64,000 nucleotides of DNA from Eustoma russellianum (taxonomy: Eukaryota > Streptophyta > Magnoliopsida > Gentianales > Gentianaceae). Where the stretch lies: NCBI GenBank assembly GCA_036186865.1, contig AP025042.1, forward strand, positions 39,596,650 to 39,660,649, given 5' to 3'. Of the stretch, positions 56,218 to 64,000 are shown one piece after another. Every line of letters begins with the position of its first letter. Positions within the stretch are counted from its first letter, which is position 1. A program made the position numbers and the translations under genes. Below the pieces are notes generated by a model. The model searched no databases and was not told where the DNA came from. It saw only the letters and a program-made list of their open reading frames with translations.

Positions 56218-58880
56218 GTAAGGCTCCATTGTAAAGTTTTCACAGGAAGAGTTTGACAGTTGCCTGTTGAGTTTTGTGCCATATAAACTTGTGTGATAAT
56301 AGTTTTGTCCTAGCCTGTCTGCAGTCATCACAGGCCTGTTTGAATGTAAAGATCCCACTTTGTGAGTGTCCAGCTGAGGCCATCGGCATCCATTATGTGT
56401 TTAGCTAGGTAGAAGTCACGTATATCACATATTCGCTTCCAAAATTCTAGGGATATAGTCCTTCCTACCCCCATGTCTTTGCTTCATATATTGACTCCAT
56501 AGGTTAGTTTTGGTATGGTAGTTTCACCAAATTTTATAGGATAGTGCTTGTTGTGGGGTTTCTAGGCTTTTGAGTCTAAGCGCCTTCTTCCTCTTTTGGG
56601 TAGCACAATCGAGGCCATGAGGTCCAATGATGTTTGAAGATGGGGTAGTGGCTCTCCAAAAAAAAAAAAAGAAAAATTGAGCCATCTTCTTACTAGCGAG
56701 ACTAGGGTTGTAAATGAACCAAGCTGTTCAGTTGTTCGGCTCGTTTGTTTGAGCTCGAGCTCGAGCTTGGCTCGGATAAAAGGTTAATGAACAGAACTTG
56801 AACACCTTTTTCTGTTCGAGCTCGGTAATTGACACCGTTCGTTTAAGGTGTTCGGCTCGTTAATGTTGTCCGTGAGTTAAACGAACCAAGCTTGAACAAG
56901 TAAATATGTTCGTTTAAATAAACGAACAAGCTCGGCTCGTTCGCTAAGTTAAATGAACAGAGGTTGAACAACGCAATGCTCGGCTCGTTCGGCTCGTTTA
57001 CAGCCCTAAGCGAGACTATGACACTTTTAGGCAGTTTACAAGATGCTAGGGATGTAATGGAATTGCTGACAATACATGCTTGATAAGTATAAGTCTACCA
57101 GCTGGATTCCATAATTTATTGTACCACCCGTTGAGCTAGCTATCAAAATAATTCAATAGTCGAGTGCAACATTGTGCCCTGTTTACACCTTTGAACAATT
57201 GTGAACCAAGATACATCATGAATTGAACAGAGATTCCCATCTTGAGCAGCACGGCCCTCAAGTAATCTTAACTTACTCTATCAAAAATTCTAGTCATATC
57301 TAGCTTGAGGATGACAATTGAGCCTCCACCCCTTATCTCCGTGGCCAACAAGACTTGTCCTGTGATATCTCTATTCTTCATGAAACCAGCTTGCTACGGA
57401 GATATTAGTCTGGACAGTAGGTTATTGAGCCTAAAAGCCAAAATCCTTGTAGTTATCTTGCTCATAAAGGTTGATAAGCATATAGGTTTGAAATCTCCAA
57501 AAGTTGTAGGATTGTTACCTTTTGGTATAAGGACTATCATAGCACTGGCCATGGCTGTGGGGGACTGGTAGGCCCAGAAAAAATTTGTGGATAGCTTTGT
57601 ATATATTCTCTTTGATGATTTCCCAAGAAAAAATTCTCATCAAAACCATGAGGTCCTGCTGCGCGCCACACAACATTTTTAACCTCCTCCAGTGTGGGAA
57701 TTTCAGTTAGGATAAGAAATATCAGTCTCTGATAGTTTTGTGGGAATGAAATCTGTGATATCCTTATAGTTCTTATCTTCCTTGGTGTTCATAAAAGGAT
57801 ATAGCTTCAGCTTGTATCGTTTCAGTGGTGTGACAATCTGTTCCAGTTGTCTTAACATTTATGATTACCTGCTTTCTTCGTCTGTCTTTAACATAATTAT
57901 GAAAAAGGATGTGTTTACTAATATAGTCTACAAAATCTTCCAGTGAGGATAATGATAGTGAAGAAGTACAACGATGCTCATGTAGGGAGAAGAAAGTGTT
58001 GAAGTCTCCCCCCAATCAACCATGGTTCAGAGACGAGATCATGTATAGCTTCCATTTCTTGCCAAAGAGTCTTCCTTTCTCTTATAGTATGCTTGCCATA
58101 TACTATTGAATACCAGAATTGAATCCCAAAGTGGTACAGTGAATAGCAGACTAGCAACTTGTGTTCCAAAATGGTTGGCACTTAAGGAAAGACTGTTTTC
58201 ACATAATCCAAAATTTTCCCATCACTGAGGCATCTGAGAACCCCAACTTTAGCTGCTGAAAGAAGTCAATTTGTTGTCTTTTCGTTTTGGCTCAATCGCT
58301 ACTAGCAATTGAAGATGGTAATGATGAGCAAAATGGCATAATCTATCGAAGGAAGTGGAAATACTTCTTACATTCTATGTCATACAGTTTATTGATAATG
58401 TTGTAGTGAGGAAGTTTGAGATGCTTGCTTTAATGATCTACGTGTAAGCATGGTAGTAGTTAGCTTTGGTGGAAATACTTCCTACATTCTATATAACTAT
58501 TGTGAAACCATCGTTTGGGACTTCAATGCCTGGGTCTGTAATCATATTCTTTAGCAATTCTTAATCTGATATGAGGTTTTTAGGTGCTGGCAGGCGTTTG
58601 GCAATCTGCCTGCTTCAATTCATTTAGGATATTCAATTCAAAAATACCCAACCAATGAGAATTGAAATTTGGCGAACAAATCTTTTTCTTCTTCATTCGA
58701 AAATACAATGAACGGCATCTCCTTATATTTTTGAACCTCTTTCAGTGGAAAATCATCCCTCATTGCATTTTGAACAATTTCAGCAAAGAATCGCATGGGA
58801 GGGGAACCCCCGGCAGGCCACTCATAGTCTGAATCCACTTGCGTCAACATGATCTGCAGTGCCGGCGCCGCTTTCTCCTG
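56218..58880 (-). pseudogene. LINE, 5' part (DUF4283-like ORF1, endonuclease, reverse transcriptase), decayed
   Basis: Reading leftwards, 58850-58625 reads as a DUF4283-like ORF1 segment (PFIVFSNEEEKDLFAKF, FSLVGYF). 58170-57900 is an endonuclease segment (VYGKHTIRERKTLWQEM, EPWLIGG, then DFNTFFSLHEHR in another frame). 57555-57220 is the reverse transcriptase (IVLIPKGNNPTTFGDFKP, ILAFRLNNLL, LKLDMTRIFDRVS). Stops and frame changes are present throughout. A MITE interrupts it at 56703-57008. The 3' part continues at 46222. LINEs of this L1 type copy themselves by target-primed reverse transcription. This one is dead. Confidence 0.72.
56703..57008. mobile_element. hAT-type MITE, complete
   Basis: The 306-bp element begins TAGGGTTGTAAATGAACC and ends CGTTTACAGCCCTA, which are inverted repeats. 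It is flanked by a perfect 8-bp duplication AGCGAGAC (56695-56702 and 57009-57016). The 8-bp duplication and the TAGGG end are usual for hAT elements. There is no coding capacity. The interior is a patchwork of GGCTCG, GAGCTCGAGC and TTCGTTTA words. Confidence 0.85.
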
Positions 58881-58897
58881 AGCTGGGCTATCTCTGT

Positions 58898-59092
<195 letters not shown>

Positions 59093-59499
59093 CAGAAAGC
59101 AAAGTTTTCTTATTTGTATTGGCAGGAAAGACGTGTTAACCTGGTGGAGGTGTATAACTACACCTATTTCAATAGGAAAAACAAGCTCCTTTATCCATTC
59201 AACATCATGACGTGCGATACCAGATTTTTCTTTTTCCAAATAGGATTTTTTAGATTATGTAGACTGACAAGGCAGATGAGCTTTAGAAATTGGGGTTTTC
59301 AGATTATTTTTATTTTTTTAAGCTGTGGGTGTACATATGACATTTATGAATTGATTTTATTATTTGTATAATGATGTATTAAATCAGTTATGGAATGCAA
59401 TTATGCAACCACATATTATTTACTAGATTTTTCAATTCTTTTTTTTTAATTTTACAGGTAAATTTTAAAATTAAAATATTTAAACAAAATTTTCTATTT

Positions 59500-59898
59500 T
59501 TTTATATTTCGACGGAAATAGGGCTTAGTAATTGATGGAAATCTTTTAATTCAAAAAAAACTTTGTCAGAGGTTGTCATTGGTAACTATCCCGGAAAATA
59601 CATTGGAACAAAATTTTCGGGAGAACCGTAGGAAAAGGTAGGTTGGAAATGTCATCGGAGATCTTCATCGAAGAGGTCAACGGAAGTTACGGAAAAGAGT
59701 CGTCGCATCTGAAAATATGTCGGAAATTTGGTTGGAAATTTTCGAGGCCAGAGTTCCGATGACCTAACTTTCTTCGGAAATGTATCGGAAAAGCTATTTG
59801 TCGATGAATTTCCTACCAATTTTGTCGTCAGAAAATATGTGTTTTCTAGTAGCGGTTGGGGCGTTTGCAAACGCCTCACAACCCTTTTTCTTGTGGTG
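59500..59898 (+). mobile_element. CACTA-like 3' end, copy 2
   Basis: Dense TCGGAAAT, CGACGGAAAT and GTCGGAAATTTGG words lead to CCCTTTTTCTTGTGGTG at 59882-59898, the reverse complement of a CACCACAAGAAAA-type CACTA end. The other terminus and a transposase were not found. Copy 1 (1660-1862) has lost the terminal part. Confidence 0.5.
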
Positions 59899-60222
59899 AT
59901 ATATATGTCTACATATGTCTACACACTCATACACACATATATGCATACATGTATACATGTGTGTGTATATATATGTATATACACATATATTACGCCTCAC
60001 TGTACATTTTGGATATCAAAATTTGAAACTACTTCACGTTTTCTATATTTATCCTTTGAAATCAGAATAGTATGAGAAAGAGTAGAGGAGTATTCTATAT
60101 ACTTTCATTGCTTATGAGTAGTTATCCATGCTTGCTGTAGGAGTATTATAAAATTTCCTGATATGCCATACGCCAACATACACACATACACTTACATATA
60201 CATATACATACATACATACATC

Positions 60223-60235
<13 letters not shown>

Positions 60236-60296
<61 letters not shown>
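60236..60296. repeat. (TA)n microsatellite
   Basis: Pure TA for about 60 bases. It corresponds to 2256-2336 in copy 1. Confidence 0.95.
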
Positions 60297-60298
<2 letters not shown>

Positions 60299-60958
60299 GT
60301 GTACATTCTTCCTTATATACACATATATATCCTGTATCTTAGTGCGTGAATGTGTTGTCAAATTTAAGTAAAGCAAGTGCACACCACTTTTTGACAATTT
60401 TTTGTAGATGTCTCCTTCCCGGCAATTTTAAGTAGACATACCCATTCTTTGTGTTGGGCGTTTGTCAGTTTCATGGTATGATTTTAGGAGGTAATAATAC
60501 ACGTAGTTGTTTTGTATATGTTTATCATGTATGTATACTTGTGGTGAATATCTTGTATTTGAACCCATTTAAATTCTACTATCATTTATGGATTTATAGT
60601 CAAAGGATATACTTGATTTTAGGTTATTGATAGGCAAGATATATCTTTCCTATATCTTTTTGCGACCATCGTACATGTATATATTATAGACTTGAACGAG
60701 AATACAAGGAATTTTCTCTCAAATAGTGTTTTAGGTACACTTGTTAGGAAGACCGAGTTTATGGTTTATGATTAAAAGAAAATTGGAAAATAGAAAATTT
60801 AGTGTATTTAATTTGGTATAGTTTATAATGTTTAAGATTGAAAGGAAAGTACATCGCACCAATACCATACATAGATATGATATCATAACCCTAGCATAGA
60901 GACTAGTTAGCATGTTTGCTCATACATAGAGACATGACCAACATATGAATATTACTGA

Positions 60959-63718
60959 TTACTCTTCATCTATTGAGATGTCACCAGAATCGACAGTGTC
61001 GTTGTTAGAGTAATTGTCATCCGTAGGTTTGTTATCATCTGTATAACTGTCGTCATTGCTAATAGATATGTCCGTCGAATCATCTGCATGTATGTATATA
61101 TATTAGAGACTTGAATAACAATGCAAAAAAATTTCTGTAAAGTTGCGTTTTAGATTAAAAAAAGAGTTTAGAGTTTAAGATTAACACACATTTTCATAAT
61201 AAAAAAAAGAACAATGTTTGGTTGCACATGATTTACTGTCCAAAAGCCAACGAAAAGATATATAAAGATATGATAAAGGAATCCCATAAGACAAGATAGC
61301 AAAGTAATAATGTAAGTAGCTATGCTTTAAGATGCATATATCTCCACTCTGTTCTAAAAATAAAACATTAGATTAGCAACGACGAGAATGAACACACAAA
61401 AACTAACATGGAGGCACTGAAAAAACATTTTCTTACTAATTCCTCACCTGAGGAACCATTGCTATCGTGTCTACAATCAAGTACATGTATATATCTTAGA
61501 GACTTGAATGACATAAGAATATCAAAAAGACATACAAGGGATATATATGACATGGAATCCCATGAACCAATATAGCATAGTAATAATGATGGTAGGGATG
61601 TCCTACACAACTACCATCACCTGAAACCTCAGCGTAAACACAACTAGCATCAGTTTGAAGCATTCTCATGAGACAAGATAGCAAAAGTAATAATGTATGT
61701 AGCTATGCTTTAAGATGCATACATCTCCACTTCATTGTTAAGGTAAAACATTAAATTAACAACAGCGAGAATGGCTAACACACACATTGACAGAACATTA
61801 AAAACATACCTTCCTGTTCATCGTCGCTTGAGGAATAATCAGAGTCTAGTTCCTTTATTTTCGGAACACAAAAAGGATTAATTGGATCAGACTTGGATGA
61901 ACAAATACAATTATGGTCGTTACATGTTCCATCAGGGCAGGGATCGTAACAAGGCCCTTCCAGAGTCCCATACGTATTGCCTGCATAGGGATGTTTTATT
62001 GTGAGTTTCTAACAATATATGCTACTAAGATGTCCTAGAGACTCCACAATTTTTCTGTGAACGCTCTCTCTATGTCTATATATGTATATATATGTGTGTG
62101 TATGTATATGTATGTACTTTTTATGTATGCATATATTGTATATATATGAGAAAAGATAGCATTGTGCATGTAAGTAATTCTTTTCTAAATGAATATACCT
62201 TCAGTTTGTTCTAAAAATCATAATTAAAAATGTCCGCACACTGACATAATATACACGAGAATTGGCCGCACACCGACATTGAGGCACTGAGAGAACGTCA
62301 ACTTTTTAATTACTCCTCACCTGAAAAATCGTCGTTGTCATCGAAAGAAATGTCGCTTTCGCTTGAAGAATCATCAGGGTTGTTGGAAGGCATGTCATTG
62401 CCTACAATCATGTACGTACATATATCTTAGAGACTTGAATGATAATACAAAGAAATTTTCCTAAAATTGTATGTTAGATATACTTGTTAAAAGAAAAAAG
62501 GAAAACGAGTATAGAGTTTGAAAACAAAAATTAATTTCGCTGCAAGTGATTTATTGTGCAAAATGTAAAAGCAAAACTCATGATGAGACCATGAGAATAC
62601 TGAAAAGACATACAACCGATATGATAATGGAATCAAATGAGACAATACAGCACTGTAATAATGATGGCATCACCTGAACCGTCAGCATAAACACAACGAT
62701 AGGGTTGTTTAGATCCTTGAAAGACGTCTGAACAAATACACGGGGGTTCATTACCCACCGGTGGTAGGCAAGGATAGCAGGGATGTCCTACACAACTATC
62801 CTCAGTTTGAAGCATTCCTCTGCCAGTCATTGTGCGAGCTCGCCACTTCTCATTTTTGGATGTCCCATCTGAAAGAATGATTTATTGGAGAAATTAGGAT
62901 GTGGATGCTGCAAGCCATTAATGTAGTCAATGCTGATGAACAACTTTTCCTTGCATGTAGGTATTCGAATAAGGTGCAGCTCATTTGGTTAGAACTAAAA
63001 CACAAAAATGTTACAGTTGAGCTACAAAGTCCAAGTCCAAGTAGGTCTAGCGTACAAACCTTTACAAGTTCAAGGATCTTCGTAAACATTCAAACCAAAT
63101 ATAAACATGCATGTATTCAATGTATCAAACCAGGAAAAAGAAAATTGTTCTCTCTTACCTGCATGGATAGGTTGAGACACCGAGGGCACATGCCCAATCA
63201 ATCTTCTTGTATTTTAATTTCAGTATTATACGGAGAAATTTCAAATTGTGCATCTATCGTGAAGAGGGATGCTGCTGGAGAAAGGTTCCTAAGACTAGTT
63301 TAAGGATTCCAATTGTTTCTTAAAGTATTCTACTGAGTTTTGTTTCCTTTTGCTGTACTAAGTTTGTAACGAAGGTGTTCTTCTTCCATATGTGAGAGAA
63401 GTTAATAAAAGGTAGCGCCCTCTTTTTGCCAGAAAAAGGTATTGCCCTGTTACAGGCTTTATCAGCTAATAGCATATGATTAGCATTCCGCAAGCTTATT
63501 TCAATGGACGATGAGAAGTGACAAGATGGAACACTTAACTACAAATATATGATCAATGCAACTTCACAATGTCATAATATCATAGTAACTGAATCTAATG
63601 AATGCATGTAAGAACAGTTACCAGCCATGTTGAAGGGATGCCTTCCTTCTATTGCGCAGCTAAAGAGACCGAACATGAAGAGCGAAACCAATAACATGAA
63701 GGCAGCATTCTTAGCCAT
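60959..63718 (-). CDS. Gene B: secreted precursor with two six-cysteine knottin-like domains
   Basis: Five exons join in frame: 63622-63718, 62674-62868, 62321-62401, 61810-61980 and 60959-61083 (669 bases, 222 residues), all phase 1 with GT-AG borders. The layout equals that of gene A: signal peptide (MAKNAAFMLLVSLFMFGLFS), domain 1 with C-4-C-2-C-9-C-1-C-12-C (SCVGHPCYPCLPP), acidic spacer, domain 2 with C-3-C-4-C-4-C-1-C-10-C (CYDPCPDGTCNDHNC), acidic tail. All twelve domain cysteines are kept although loop residues differ. Exon 2 is 15 bases longer than in gene A (a TMTGRG insertion), and the RR before domain 1 is lost (WRARTM). The long intron 4 holds relics of further exons (61445-61665). 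It is probably functional. Its role is unknown. Confidence 0.82.
61445..61665 (-). pseudogene. Relic exon pair inside intron 4 of gene B
   Basis: 61615-61665 repeats the start and end of exon 2 (MLQTDASCV joined to YAEVSG, followed by a GTGATGG donor), with the cysteine core deleted. A scrap, AGTTGTGTAGGACATCCC, of the same exon lies just beyond. 61448-61470 has the acceptor and donor of an acidic exon (ACACGATAGCAATGG, then CAG|GTGAGG) but only 23 bases, a length that would break the frame. Together they look like a dead copy of one domain-plus-spacer module. Confidence 0.65.
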
Positions 63719-63777
63719 CTTTGTATGCTTCCTTTTGAGGTGAGGAGTATGTGAGTTTGAACGTACCTGATATTCTT

Positions 63778-63786
63778 CTATTTATA
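63778..63786 (-). promoter_or_regulatory. TATA box of gene B
   Basis: TATAAATAG on the minus strand lies 60 bases upstream of ATG 63718, the same as in gene A. Here the DNA just upstream is uninterrupted, without the MITE found at gene A. Confidence 0.8.
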
Positions 63787-64000
63787 AGCAAGAAGTTATA
63801 TAGCAGATGGCGTAGAAATATACAAATGGAGAATAGGCAAAACCATGCAACAAAAGGATAAAACAAATCCTACTGGACATCATGCAGAGCAGAACGATCC
63901 AAAACTTGTACCACTTGTGATCCGTGTTCTTATGCACTTGAATAAATACTTACAAACGTCATCACTAATGATCTTTCCATTTCCGATGTAGTCAAGAACA
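63787..64000 (-). other. Upstream region of gene B
   Basis: This matches 23720-23739 joined to 23944-24090 of copy 1 and shows the empty site of the promoter MITE (ATAGCAGATGGCG). No further gene is seen before the window ends. Confidence 0.6.

Noticed and set aside
63160..63215. Extra exon in intron 1 of gene B (ending CATGCAG|GTAAGAG) and the matching place in gene A
   Set aside because: A donor-like site is present, but there is no good acceptor in frame. The two copies differ by a non-triplet indel, and gene A has GC in place of GT.

Overview
The window looks like nuclear DNA of a dicot-type flowering plant. It has spliced genes, plant TATA boxes, very long (TA)n and (TG)n tracts, and many plant LTR retrotransposons. 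I cannot name the species. Most of the 64 kb is mobile DNA. The only ordinary host genes I can support are two related, five-exon genes on the minus strand (gene A, 20600-23650; gene B, 60959-63718). Each encodes a secreted, cysteine-rich precursor with two different six-cysteine (knottin-like) domains separated by acidic Ser/Asp-rich spacers. I do not recognise the family by name.

The two genes sit in two copies of a duplicated locus. Copy 1 is 266-2969 plus 20248-24100, split by a Ty3 element. Copy 2 is 58093-64000. Each copy carries, left to right, the 5' end of a LINE (minus strand), microsatellites, a CACTA-like relic and the gene.

2970-20247: a Ty3/gypsy element of Tat type (TSD ATAGG, LTRs about 1.07 kb). 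It has a decayed gag, no visible pol, an irregular tandem repeat array, and a spliced antisense gene near the 3' LTR. A second element (6726-15658, TSD AGATC, two 3112-bp LTRs that look identical, Tekay/Del-like signals, no intact gene) sits inside the tandem array.

25014-30511: a young, apparently intact Ty1/copia element (TSD TTCTG, 471-bp LTRs with two visible differences, one 1519-codon gag-pol).

31438-43830: remnants of an old Sirevirus-like LTR, broken by a young minus-strand Sirevirus-type copia (31761-42099, TSD ACAGG, LTRs with no difference I could find) and by a solo Tat-type LTR (42273-43142, TSD CTGCA).

44530-58880: a decayed minus-strand LINE (DUF4283-like ORF1, endonuclease, reverse transcriptase, zf-RVT, RNase H). 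It is interrupted by a SINE, two hAT-type MITEs and a second Sirevirus-type element (46223-56217, TSD GTAAG).

Both Sirevirus-type elements share an unusual layout. Each has overlapping gag and pol in +1 relation, an extra ORF after pol, and its own private array of short palindromes, present both in the LTR and just upstream of the extra ORF. The array sequences of the two elements are unrelated (CATCGATCGATCGATG versus GAAGCGCTT). The most interesting items are the modular knottin-like genes with relic modules, a MITE inserted just upstream of the TATA box of gene A, the matching palindrome arrays, and the spliced antisense gene of the Tat element.
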